From contig NZ_CP108002.1 of NCBI RefSeq assembly GCF_041435055.1, forward strand, positions 4,154,001 through 4,218,000: a DNA stretch of 64,000 nt. Reading direction: 5' to 3'. The position numbers were made by a program, and so were the translations under genes. Positions 10,101 through 17,642 of the stretch are shown piece after piece (positions within the stretch are counted from its first letter, which is position 1; each line of letters opens with the position of its first letter). A model generated the notes under the pieces. That model made no database searches. It worked only from the letters and a program-made list of their open reading frames with translations, and was not told the origin of the DNA. Origin of the DNA: Streptomyces sp. NBC_00341 (GTDB lineage Bacteria; Actinomycetota; Actinomycetes; Streptomycetales; Streptomycetaceae).

Positions 10101-10315
10101 CGCAGCGTGGCCGGCACCACGGTCTCCTGCGGGGTGTCCGCCGCCGAGGCAGACGGCAGCGCCGAGAGCGTCACCGCCGACAGGGCCATCGACACGGCGA
10201 CCGCGACCCGCAGCCCGGCTCCCCTGCGAGAACGCACGGAAGAAGCACGCACGGAAGTCGGACGTATGAAAGAAGCGCGCGCGGAAGAAGCGCGCGCGAA
10301 GACACGAAGACTCAT
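7154..10315 (-). CDS. Large secreted FG-GAP/VCBS repeat protein
   Basis: A 1,053-residue secreted protein of unknown function. ATG 10315 is chosen because GGGAGGG precedes it. The long arginine-rich N-region and hydrophobic core (AVAVSMALSAVTLSALPSASA) look like a Sec or Tat signal. The central part is beta-strand rich and propeller-like without a named domain. The C-terminal quarter has four calcium-binding FG-GAP repeats (GDINGDGCDDVLVR, GDVNGDGFTDMYAR, GDLNGDGRGDLIAL, GDINGDGRPDILAR). Streptomyces encodes many such proteins; adhesion or polymer binding is a guess. It is monocistronic. Confidence 0.85.
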   Translation of the reverse strand: MSLRVFARASSARASFIRPTSVRASSVRSRRGAGLRVAVAVSMALSAVTLSALPSASAADTPQETVVPATLRTAYESASLFYADTQSGTDGAGAQGVFHSLEGHTGLVWTRYADGSSTPVPAAPDGASNRGTGSDVLAQVKGSRIDLWDATDGSTHTVQLPEGQQLLGVFGTTVVSFRAGTLDDGRSTRIIHLLTPNPDGTTRDVTVSGLPDGLRLATPRAGDADGLLFLAEWDGTDRMVAVDRETGRVRSWTGPVPVAKNLARMDRDHIVLFFPSSPKVLVLSRSDLSATPTELTLDGGGVNPADDLSVVGDWLVHRPSGGFAVLAQPLTGGPTVTVFPSSDHGVSSAAGGGPVVVGRTGADDWGIQRLAPGADGRPVATMVKPLPKPIVPVQGLSLEQGRLVVTDAGSGRRDDYLRTVSATGTPAFGDRSAFTNDDVLIAGCPVQDAGCSAIQGTADGRIAWLEREGASGYDRLRVRGAGQFYERSVPAGGRITDVSGRYVIYATAAQNYVYRLDDYGNPVTRPKGAAALWDDVLLTAGTTPGSVAGYDLGTGKATAALATDAGCVPAELQAVGRWLYWNCGPGGKAGVYDRTAKKSLPVPSGEAALGDGFVVTHDKPAGRLTMTTLTGGAPAGRDIGAMPDTGVSQRDVRWTVDKAGGNAAFVDAQERVHLVPSGASAQPLRLLSRARSAPSVTATAAAATAGTLTDVTLSKPTAAWTLTVRSKITGKVVDTVKGGAARGALHVGWHGLDPSRTGGAFLPNGRYDWSLALTPQDGAGAALTVTGTVRLVGGADVWRDLSGDDGVGDLLALNSAGLVYSYRGTGTGGLRARESATGAKFPVTALLVPFGDINGDGCDDVLVRLGNELRVYQPGCGKILTASSQYTVIGSGWAQYDVLVSPGDVNGDGFTDMYARQKSTGDIYFYAGTATHRLAAKVRVGTDWKLYTKIVGAGDLNGDGRGDLIALDKSGGLWRYYGKAAGAVTARVRIASGWGGSYTTLVGVGDINGDGRPDILARDGKGLLYRHSTTAAGTLAAHVTIGTSGWSAYQGLY

Positions 10316-10530
10316 CGGAAAGACCCTCCCCAGGACCCACGGGGAGACGCCCATCGCCGTATGTGCCGGACCGGCCCCCCAGCCGATACGTCCCCCCAGA
10401 GACCGCTGATCGTACTCCCACCGGCCCTCGCGGGAGATCTTGGCCACATCGGGCCGAGGGCGGGGATGCGGGGGCCGCGCGCGGCTGTTGGCGAAGGGGA
10501 GACACCCTCCGCTTACGAACAGGACACAAC

Positions 10531-11649
10531 GTGACAGACGTGACCGCCGACCGTGCAGCAGACACCCTCTCCCGCCCGTTCTCCGTGCGCGGGCTCAGCT
10601 CCCGCAACCGGATCGCCATGGCGCCGATGACCAGGCAGTTCTCCCCCGGCGGCGTCCCGGGTGAGGATGTGGCGGACTACTACGCGCGGCGGGCCGCCGG
10701 CGGTGTCGGGCTGATCGTCACCGAGGGCACCTACATCGACCACAGCTCGGCGGGCACCAGTGACCAGGTCCCCCGGTTCCACGGCGAGGACGCCCTCGCG
10801 GGCTGGGCCCGGGTCGCGGACGCCGTGCACCGGGAGGGCGGCGCGGTCATCCCGCAGCTGTGGCACGTGGGCGTCACCCGCACCGAGGGCGCCCCGCCGG
10901 TCGCGGACGCCGAGCCGGTCGGGCCCTCGGGGATCTCGCTGACCGGTGAGCCCAAGGGCCGCGCCATGACGCAGCAGGACCTCGACGACGTCATCGCCGC
11001 GTTCGCGCGGGCGGCCGCCGACGCCGAGCGGCTCGGCTTCGACGGCATCGAACTGCACGGCGCGCACGGCTACTTGATTGACCAGTTCCTGTGGTCCGGC
11101 AGCAACCGCCGCACCGACGTCTACGGCGGCGGCCTCGTCGCACGGACCCGCTTCGCGGCGGAGATCGTGGCGGCCTGCCGCGCCGCCGTGTCCGACGCCT
11201 TCCCGATCGTCTTCCGCATGTCCCAGTGGAAGGCGGACGCCTACGAGGCGAAGCTCGCGCAGACGCCCGCGGAACTGGATGCCCTGCTCGCGCCGTTGAC
11301 CGAGGCCGGGGTCGACGTCTTCCACGCCTCCACCCGCCGCTACTGGCTGCCGGAGTTCGAGGGCTCCGACCTGAACCTCGCCGGATGGGTGAAGAAGATC
11401 AGCGGCAGGCCGACGCTCACGGTCGGCTCGGTCGGCCTGGACGGCGACTTCTTCGGCGCCTTCCAGGGCAGCAGCCCCACGGTCACCGGCATCGGGCAGC
11501 TGCTGGAGCGGATGGAGCGCGACGAGTTCGACATGGTCGCCGTCGGCCGGGGGCTGATCGGGGACCCCGAGTGGGCCGCGAAGACCCTCTCCGGCCGCAC
11601 CGGTGAGATCACGCCGTTCGACGCGGCGATGCTGCGCACCCTGCACTGA
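10531..11649 (+). CDS. Old yellow enzyme family NADH:flavin oxidoreductase
   Basis: A 372-residue FMN-dependent ene-reductase of the OYE / 2,4-dienoyl-CoA reductase superfamily. GTG 10531 follows AGGA by 6 bases; a longer in-frame extension upstream lacks a ribosome site. Motifs include NRIAMAPMTRQFSPGG near the N-terminus, the substrate-contacting GIELHGAHGYLIDQFL, and the phosphate-binding end VAVGRGLIGDPEWAAK. A TIM barrel of this length normally reduces activated alkenes with NAD(P)H. It stands alone, with a membrane protein gene 45 bases downstream that has its own promoter-like element. Confidence 0.93.
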   Translation: MTDVTADRAADTLSRPFSVRGLSSRNRIAMAPMTRQFSPGGVPGEDVADYYARRAAGGVGLIVTEGTYIDHSSAGTSDQVPRFHGEDALAGWARVADAVHREGGAVIPQLWHVGVTRTEGAPPVADAEPVGPSGISLTGEPKGRAMTQQDLDDVIAAFARAAADAERLGFDGIELHGAHGYLIDQFLWSGSNRRTDVYGGGLVARTRFAAEIVAACRAAVSDAFPIVFRMSQWKADAYEAKLAQTPAELDALLAPLTEAGVDVFHASTRRYWLPEFEGSDLNLAGWVKKISGRPTLTVGSVGLDGDFFGAFQGSSPTVTGIGQLLERMERDEFDMVAVGRGLIGDPEWAAKTLSGRTGEITPFDAAMLRTLH

Positions 11650-11681
11650 CCGACGGCCGACACCCCGCCCGGGACAGCCCT

Positions 11682-11687
11682 TAGGGT
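11682..11687 (+). promoter_or_regulatory. -10 element of a probable leaderless promoter
   Basis: TAGGGT followed by exactly 7 bases and then GTG 11695. The same spacing recurs at 38993, 42308 and 47949. No ribosome-binding site precedes the start. Confidence 0.5.
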
Positions 11688-11694
11688 GGTCCGG

Positions 11695-13356
11695 GTGGGT
11701 GTCAGCGGGGAAGTGCGAGCGGGTACGGGTGACGTCGGTGAGCGGCTGCGGGCGGACCCGGGCGGTGAACCGGCCGTCCCGCCCTGGTGGCGGCGCCATC
11801 TCGTGCCGCTCGTCGCGGTCGCCGTCGTGGTGCCGCTGTACGTGTGGTGGGCGGCCGTCCTGGCCACCGGAGGCGGCGATCTGGCCGCGCAGCTCGCCTG
11901 GTCGGGGTTCACCGCCCGGCACCCGGGCTCCGCTTACAACCTCTCCTGGTACGGCGGGATCCACACCGCCGGGTACAGCGTCTTCTCCTCGTACCTGATG
12001 GCCTTCCTCGGGGTCCGCACGGTCTCGGTGGCCGCGGGGATCGCCGGATCGTGGATCGTCGCCCTGCTGTTCGTCCGCACCGGGGTGCGCCGGCCGCTCG
12101 CACCGGCGGTACTCGCCTCGCTGGCCCTGTGGTGCAACGTCGCCTCCGGGCGTACGACGTTCGCGCTGGGCGTCGCGCTCGGGCTCGTCGCCTGCCTGTA
12201 CGCGCACCGCACCGTGATCCCGCTCGCGGCCGGGGCGCTGGCGACGATGGCCAGTCCGGTGGCGGGGCTGTTCCTCGTGGTCGCGGGGGCGGCGTACCTC
12301 CTGGACCGGCAGTGGCGCAAGGGCGTCGTCCTGATCGTGCCGTTCTTCGTCGTCGTGGGCGCGGTCGCGCTGCTCTTCCCGGGCGAGGGCGAACAGCCCA
12401 TGAACCGCGGCCGGCTGTGGATGCCGCTCATCATCTGCGCCGCGCTGGCCCTCGCGGCGCCGCCGGGCCGCCGGTGGCGTGTCCCGCGCTACGGCGCCGT
12501 GGTGTACGCGGTCGGCGTCGTCCTGGTCTTCCTCGTCGCCTCCCCGATCGGGACGAACGTGGAACGGCTCCTCGGTCTCGTCGCCGTCCCGGTCCTCCTG
12601 GCGGCGCTCCTGGAGCTCGTCCGGGAGCGGAACTGGACGCGTACGGTCGTGATCGCCGTGGCCCTCGCCCTCTCCGCCAACTGGCTGGCCGACAAGACCG
12701 TGGACGACCTCCGGGTCTCCAACGAGGTGCCCGCCTGGGCGGCCCGCACGGACGGCGTCGTCGACGAACTGCGCCGGCTCGGCGCCGACCGGACCCGGGT
12801 CGAGGTCGTCCCCGCCCGCAACCACCGCGAGGCGACCGTGCTGGCCCGCCACGTGAACATGGCACGCGGCTGGAACCGGCAGCTCGACGTGGAGCGCGGG
12901 CGCCTCTTCTACGACGGGACGCTGTCCCCGGCCACCTACCGTGCCTGGCTGGACCGCTGGGCCGTGGGGTACGTCGTGCTGCACCACGGGAAGCCCGACG
13001 GCCCCGCGGAGGCGGAGGCGGCCCTGGTACGCGGCGGACTGCCCTGGCTGCGACGGGTGTGGCGGGACGACGGCTGGACCGTCTACCGGGTGCGCGACGC
13101 CGTCCCCCTGGTGCCGGCACCGGCCTCCGTGGTGAGCGGCGGCGAGGCCGATCTGGTGGTCCGGGTACCGGAGTCGGGCTCGCTGACCGTACGGCTCGCG
13201 TACTCGCCGTGGCTGCGGGCCCGCGAGGTCGGCGGGCACGGCGCGGGCGGCTGCCTGCGGCGGAACGGTGACTGGACGGAGCTCACCGTACCCAGGGGCG
13301 GCACCTACCGGCTGGACTCCGTCTACGGCCTTTCACGGGCCCGCGGCGGCTGCTGA
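11695..13356 (+). CDS. Polytopic integral membrane protein of unknown function
   Basis: About 553 residues with roughly ten membrane segments between residues 35 and 340, then a C-terminal extracytoplasmic domain of about 200 residues (ARNHREATVLARHVNMARGW, then a beta-rich tail ending SRARGGC). The topology resembles GT-C glycosyltransferase-like membrane proteins, but no catalytic motif can be claimed. GTG 11695 is preferred to GTG 11686 because a -10-like TAGGGT overlaps the latter, implying a leaderless message. Confidence 0.75.
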   Translation: MGVSGEVRAGTGDVGERLRADPGGEPAVPPWWRRHLVPLVAVAVVVPLYVWWAAVLATGGGDLAAQLAWSGFTARHPGSAYNLSWYGGIHTAGYSVFSSYLMAFLGVRTVSVAAGIAGSWIVALLFVRTGVRRPLAPAVLASLALWCNVASGRTTFALGVALGLVACLYAHRTVIPLAAGALATMASPVAGLFLVVAGAAYLLDRQWRKGVVLIVPFFVVVGAVALLFPGEGEQPMNRGRLWMPLIICAALALAAPPGRRWRVPRYGAVVYAVGVVLVFLVASPIGTNVERLLGLVAVPVLLAALLELVRERNWTRTVVIAVALALSANWLADKTVDDLRVSNEVPAWAARTDGVVDELRRLGADRTRVEVVPARNHREATVLARHVNMARGWNRQLDVERGRLFYDGTLSPATYRAWLDRWAVGYVVLHHGKPDGPAEAEAALVRGGLPWLRRVWRDDGWTVYRVRDAVPLVPAPASVVSGGEADLVVRVPESGSLTVRLAYSPWLRAREVGGHGAGGCLRRNGDWTELTVPRGGTYRLDSVYGLSRARGGC

Positions 13357-13531
13357 GCCCGTTCCCCCGCCGTACCCGGGGTGGTGAGATTTCGGCAACC
13401 ACCCCGCAATGAAATATCGCGGAAACCTCCGGGTCCTCGTTACGAAACGCGCGCCGGTCACGCTCTCCGACAGCCTCTCTGTCGCCCGACCGTCGACCGA
13501 ACCGCACGCCGTACCGAGGAAGGACCTCCGA

Positions 13532-14860
13532 GTGACCCCCGTGACTCTGGCCGCGGCAGGCCTCGACACAGGCGACACCGCCTGGCTGCTGGCCGCCACC
13601 GCGCTCGTTCTCCTGATGACTCCGGGCCTGGCGCTGTTCTACGGCGGCATGGTCCGCACGAAGAGCGTCCTGAACATGCTGATGATGAGCTTCGTGTCGA
13701 TCGCGCTGGTCACGGTCGTCTGGCTGCTCGCGGGCTACTCGCTGGCATTCGACGGCGACGCGTTCGGCGGCCTGGTCGGCGGCCTCGGCCACCTGGGCAT
13801 GGCGGGCATCGGCCCCGGCACGCTCACCGGCAGCGTCCCCACCCTGCTGTTCACCACCTTCCAGCTGACGTTCGCGATCGTCACGGCCGCCCTGATCAGC
13901 GGCGCGATCGCGGACCGTACGCGGTTCGCCGCCTGGCTGGTCTTCGTACCGGTGTGGACGCTGCTCGTATACGCTCCCGTCGCCCACTGGGTGTGGGGCC
14001 CCGGCGGCTGGATCAAGGACTCGCTGGGCGCGCTGGACTTCGCGGGCGGGCTGGTGGTGGAGATCGCGTCGGGGGCGTCCGGGCTGGCGCTGGCCCTGGT
14101 GGTCGGCCCGCGCATCGGGTTCAAGAAGGACGCGATGCGCCCGCACAACCTGCCCATGGTGATGCTCGGCGCCGGACTGCTCTGGTTCGGCTGGCTCGGC
14201 TTCAACGGCGGCTCCGCCCTGGGCGCCAACGGACTGGCGGCGGCCTCGATGCTCAACACGCTCGTCGCCGGCTGCACCGGACTGCTCGGCTGGCTCTTCG
14301 TCGAGCAGAAGCGCGACGGCCACCCCACCACCTTCGGTGCGGCCTCCGGCGCGGTCGCCGGGCTGGTGGCGATCACCCCCGCCTGCGGCACGGTCGGCAT
14401 CGTCGGCGGCGCGGCGGTCGGGCTCACGGCCGGGGTCGTCTGCTCGTACGCCGTCGGGTGGAAGTTCCGTCTGGACTACGACGATTCGCTGGACGTGGTC
14501 GGCGTGCACTTCGTCGGCGGCATCATCGGCACCCTGCTCATCGGCCTGTTCGCGACCACCACCATGACCGGCGGACCGGAGGGGCTGTTCTACGGGGGCG
14601 GCGCGGCCCAGCTCGGCCGACAGTCCCTCGCCGTCCTCGCCGTGGCGGCGTACACCTTCCTCATGACGTACGGGATCGGCAAGGCGGTCGACCGGCTGAT
14701 GGGCCTGCGGGCCTCGGCGGAGGAGGAGCTCACCGGCCTCGACCAGACGCTGCACGCCGAGAGCGCCTACGACCACGGCGCCCTCGGCCACGGCGCGGCG
14801 CTCGCCACCGACGCCCGGCCGGCGACAGGCCCTAAGCCCGCTCGGCGGGCTCGTGAGTGA
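13532..14860 (+). CDS. amtB: Ammonium transporter (Amt family)
   Basis: A 442-residue channel of the Amt/Mep/Rh family with about eleven membrane helices. GTG 13532 follows GAGGAAGGA by 7 bases. Family signatures include TPGLALFYGGMVRTKSVLNM near the N-terminus, FQLTFAIVTAALISGAIADR, and GFNGGSALGANGLA. The C-terminal GVHFVGGIIGTLLIG carries the second conserved pore histidine region. No glnK or glnD gene follows, unlike the canonical Streptomyces amtB-glnK-glnD operon, so this may be a second paralogue. Its 3' end overlaps the convergent XRE gene by 29 bases. Confidence 0.95.
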   Translation: MTPVTLAAAGLDTGDTAWLLAATALVLLMTPGLALFYGGMVRTKSVLNMLMMSFVSIALVTVVWLLAGYSLAFDGDAFGGLVGGLGHLGMAGIGPGTLTGSVPTLLFTTFQLTFAIVTAALISGAIADRTRFAAWLVFVPVWTLLVYAPVAHWVWGPGGWIKDSLGALDFAGGLVVEIASGASGLALALVVGPRIGFKKDAMRPHNLPMVMLGAGLLWFGWLGFNGGSALGANGLAAASMLNTLVAGCTGLLGWLFVEQKRDGHPTTFGAASGAVAGLVAITPACGTVGIVGGAAVGLTAGVVCSYAVGWKFRLDYDDSLDVVGVHFVGGIIGTLLIGLFATTTMTGGPEGLFYGGGAAQLGRQSLAVLAVAAYTFLMTYGIGKAVDRLMGLRASAEEELTGLDQTLHAESAYDHGALGHGAALATDARPATGPKPARRARE

Positions 14861-15065
14861 TCAGGTCCCCCGGCTGGCAGCCGAGGATCTCGCAGATCCT
14901 CGACAGGGTGGAGAAGCGGATGGCCTTGGCCCGCCCGTTCTTGAGCACGGACAGGTTGACGACGGTGATCCCCACCTGTGCGGACAGTTCGGTCAGCGTC
15001 ATACCGCGCTCGACCAGCAGCCGGTCCAGATGGATGCGGATCGAGTGGATTTCGTCCTCGGGCAT
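14832..15065 (-). CDS. Small XRE-family (YozG-like) HTH regulator
   Basis: A 77-residue protein that is almost entirely a Cro/C1 helix-turn-helix: MTLTELSAQVGITVVNLSVLKNG, then AIRFSTLSRICEILGCQPGDLI. It shares one base with the upstream DUF2975 stop (TGATG), so the two are co-translated. This pairing of a DUF2975 membrane protein with a YozG-like regulator is common in Gram-positive bacteria; the signal is unknown. It probably binds the large palindrome at 15670-15704 and regulates its own operon. Confidence 0.9.
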   Translation of the reverse strand: MPEDEIHSIRIHLDRLLVERGMTLTELSAQVGITVVNLSVLKNGRAKAIRFSTLSRICEILGCQPGDLITHEPAERA

Positions 15066-15649
15066 CAGACGGTCCCTTCGAGGTCCTCCCGCATGCGCAC
15101 ACCTTCGCGCATGATCTTCCCAAGGATCACACCCGCGAGACCGGCGAGCACGAGAACCATCGGTCCGGAGACCTCGGGACCGGAGCCCACCACCGGCGCC
15201 ATGGACCCCACGAGCCACGACTGCGACCACCCGACGACGAGCCCGGCGACCGGAGTACCCACGGCGACGACCCAGCCGAGAACGGTGAGCTGCCGGGCCA
15301 CCGGCTCGGTGAACGGTCCCTTCTTCAGCACGGCCGTCAGCAGCCGGGAGAAGAGCAGCAGCGCGATCGCACCGAAGAGCAGCCAGGGCAGCTCGCCCCC
15401 GAGATCCGCCGCGCGCTGGCCCACGGAGGGGCTGTCCTGGCAGAGACGGGTGAGGCTGCTCGTCGCCTCCACGCCCTTCGCGACCGGCAGCCCCGGCGCC
15501 AGCCGGGCGTTGGCCCAGAAGCCCGTCTCCACGCAGACCGCTCCGTCGTCGAGCATGTGCGAGGCGCCGATGCCGAGGAAGGCAAGGCCGCTGAGCACGG
15601 AGAGCCCGAAGGTCACCGAGGCCAGCATGCTCGTGAGTCGACTGTTCAT
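15065..15649 (-). CDS. DUF2975 membrane protein
   Basis: About 194 residues with four predicted membrane segments (near residues 7-30, 85-105, 122-145 and 163-180). ATG 15649 is preceded by GGGGG and preferred to ATG 15661. A loop with two cysteines (GAVCVET, LTRLCQDS) lies outside the membrane. It is probably the membrane partner or sensor of the overlapping HTH protein. The function is not established for the family. Confidence 0.85.
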   Translation of the reverse strand: MNSRLTSMLASVTFGLSVLSGLAFLGIGASHMLDDGAVCVETGFWANARLAPGLPVAKGVEATSSLTRLCQDSPSVGQRAADLGGELPWLLFGAIALLLFSRLLTAVLKKGPFTEPVARQLTVLGWVVAVGTPVAGLVVGWSQSWLVGSMAPVVGSGPEVSGPMVLVLAGLAGVILGKIMREGVRMREDLEGTV

Positions 15650-15669
15650 CGCATCCCCCATCCATCGAA

Positions 15670-15704
15670 TATCGATATGCTCACCTTAGGGGAGCATATC
15701 GATA
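15670..15704. promoter_or_regulatory. Large palindromic operator of the DUF2975-XRE pair
   Basis: Perfect 13-bp arms (TATCGATATGCTC and its complement) are separated by 9 bases, about 20 bp upstream of the DUF2975 start. The AT-rich arms stand out from the GC-rich surroundings and cover the likely promoter. Autoregulation by the XRE protein is inferred. Confidence 0.7.
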
Positions 15705-15755
15705 AACGACAAGCGCACGGCCGGACGGGAGCCCGGCCGGACGCGGCGGGGAACG

Positions 15756-16415
15756 TTAACGGCGTTGCAGCAGACCGCCGTTCATCGCGACGACGACGGC
15801 ACGCGTACGGTCGTTGACGTCGAGCTTGGCGAAGATCCGCAGCAGGTGGGTCTTGACCGTGGCCTCACCGATGAACAGCCGCCGGCCGATCTCCCCGTTG
15901 GACAGTCCGTCCGCGACCGCGTCCAGCACCTCGGCCTCGCGGGCGGTCAGCGTGACGGGCACCGGCCGGCGCATCCTGGCCACCAGCCGCTGGGCGACCC
16001 GGGGGGCCAGCACCGTCTCGCCCCGGGAGGCCGCGTGGATGGCGTCGACGAGCTGTTCGCGGGTGGCGTCCTTGAGCAGGTAGCCGGTGGCGCCCGCCTC
16101 CACACCGCGCTCGATGTCCGCGTCGGTCTCGTACGTGGTCAGGATCAGTACGCGGGTGGACGTGGGGCCCGCGAGGATCTCCGTGGTGGCGCCCACCCCG
16201 TCCAGGACCGGCATCCGCAGGTCGAGCAGGGCCACGTCCGGCCGGAGCCGCTCGACGAGCCGGACGGCCTCCCGGCCGTCGCCCGCCTCACCGACGATCT
16301 CGACGGTCGGCTCGGAGCCCAGCAGGGCGACCAGACCGGCGCGCATCACGGTGTGGTCGTCGGCCAGGATGATGCGCAGCGGGGCGGCGGCGGCTGTCGA
16401 GGGGTCTGATGTCAT
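15756..16415 (-). CDS. NarL/LuxR-type response regulator
   Basis: A 219-residue two-domain regulator. The receiver domain has LADDHTV, the phosphoacceptor Asp65 in VALLDLRMP, and the conserved Thr and Lys (TTYE, LLKDA). The C-terminal LuxR helix-turn-helix spans about residues 150-215 (LTAREAEVLDAVADGLSNGEIGRRL). It lies 37 bases after the kinase gene and is its partner. Targets are unknown, but the linked mmpL gene is a good candidate. Confidence 0.95.
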   Translation of the reverse strand: MTSDPSTAAAAPLRIILADDHTVMRAGLVALLGSEPTVEIVGEAGDGREAVRLVERLRPDVALLDLRMPVLDGVGATTEILAGPTSTRVLILTTYETDADIERGVEAGATGYLLKDATREQLVDAIHAASRGETVLAPRVAQRLVARMRRPVPVTLTAREAEVLDAVADGLSNGEIGRRLFIGEATVKTHLLRIFAKLDVNDRTRAVVVAMNGGLLQRR

Positions 16416-16452
16416 GTCACACCTGGGGCCTGTCGTTCAGAGGGATCGTGGC

Positions 16453-17637
16453 TCAGCGGGATCGTGGCTCAAGCGGGATCGTGGCGAGGATGCGGGTGCC
16501 GTCACCGACCGAGCTGGTGACGGTGAGGCCGCCGCCGAACTCCGCGAGGCGCCGTCGCATGCCGTCCAGTCCGAAGCCGTGGGAGTCCTCGACGACGAAC
16601 CCACGTCCGTCGTCGGTGATCTCCAGTTCCGCGCATTCGGGCTGCCGGGCCAGGACGACGCCCACGGTGGAGGCGGCGGCGTGCTTGCGTATGTTGGCCA
16701 GCGACTCCTGGGTGCACCGCAGCAGCGCGATCCGGGTCGGCTGGTCGCACTCGATGTCGGCCAGCTCCGCCGTGACCGCGAGGCCGGTGTCCTCGGTGAA
16801 GCGGTCCAGGGTGCGGCGGAGCGTCGTGGCGACGGAACCGGCCGCCACCCCGCTGCTGGGGGCGGCGCCGACCAGGACCCGGGCCTCCGCCAGGTTCTCC
16901 CGGGCCGTCTGCTCGATGGACTGGAGCTGCTGGGCGCTGCGGTCCACGTCCACCGCCAGCTGGGACCTGGCCGCCTCCGCCAGCACGATGATGGAGGCGA
17001 AGCCCTGGGCGAGGGTGTCGTGGATCTCCCGGGCGAGGCGTTCGCGTTCCTCCGCGGCGCCCTGGCGCTGGTACACCTCGGCCAGTTCGACCTGGGTTCT
17101 CTTCAACTCCGCCCGCAGCGCGGCCCGTTCGTCACGCTGGGCCAGCGCCCGCGGAGTCAGGACCGCCATCACGACGGCGACGGCCCAGACACCGAGGGAG
17201 GAGACCGTGTTGGTGAGGAACACCTCGCCCTGCCCGCCCTCCCGCAGGCTGCCGCCGACCGTGATCGCCACGGCGCCGAGCCCCGTGAGGAGGATCGCGC
17301 CCCTCGGGCTGTCCGCGAAGACGATGAACTGCGTGAGCATCACGGTGTAGAACACCCCGAAGCCGTCCCCGAGGTACGAGACGCCACCCAGCACCACGGT
17401 CAGCACGCCCAGATATCCGTACGGACCGAGCACCGGGTTGCCGGGGCGCAGCCGCACCAGCGTGTAGCAGAGGGCGAGCACGGTCATCAGCGCGAGCAGC
17501 CCGAGCTTCCGTCCCGGGGGCGTGCCCCCCAGCAGGGTGATCAGGGTGACCAGGGCGGCCAGCGCCCAGGACAGCGCCTCCCACCCGTGGAGCACCCAGA
17601 TCCAGACCGGATCGCCGCGCTGCGGCCGTTGAAGCAT
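16453..17637 (-). CDS. Membrane sensor histidine kinase (HisKA_3 family)
   Basis: A 394-residue NarX-type kinase with about five or six N-terminal membrane segments and little extracellular sequence. A coiled region is followed by the dimerisation/phosphoacceptor motif RERLAREIHDTLAQGF (His about residue 205) and a GHKL ATPase domain with DDGRGF and GFGLDGMRRR. Sensors of this layout often detect membrane or cell-envelope stress. It starts only 5 bases after the mmpL stop, so the three genes form one operon. Confidence 0.95.
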   Translation of the reverse strand: MLQRPQRGDPVWIWVLHGWEALSWALAALVTLITLLGGTPPGRKLGLLALMTVLALCYTLVRLRPGNPVLGPYGYLGVLTVVLGGVSYLGDGFGVFYTVMLTQFIVFADSPRGAILLTGLGAVAITVGGSLREGGQGEVFLTNTVSSLGVWAVAVVMAVLTPRALAQRDERAALRAELKRTQVELAEVYQRQGAAEERERLAREIHDTLAQGFASIIVLAEAARSQLAVDVDRSAQQLQSIEQTARENLAEARVLVGAAPSSGVAAGSVATTLRRTLDRFTEDTGLAVTAELADIECDQPTRIALLRCTQESLANIRKHAAASTVGVVLARQPECAELEITDDGRGFVVEDSHGFGLDGMRRRLAEFGGGLTVTSSVGDGTRILATIPLEPRSR

Positions 17638-17642
17638 GGCGG

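Noticed and set aside
6839..10534. A 1,231-residue open frame opposite the FG-GAP gene
   Set aside because: Shadow of the FG-GAP gene; composition is Arg/Gly/Val-rich and without motifs.
10513..13239. A 908-residue frame opposite the OYE and membrane protein genes
   Set aside because: It crosses two real genes on the other strand and shows no family features.
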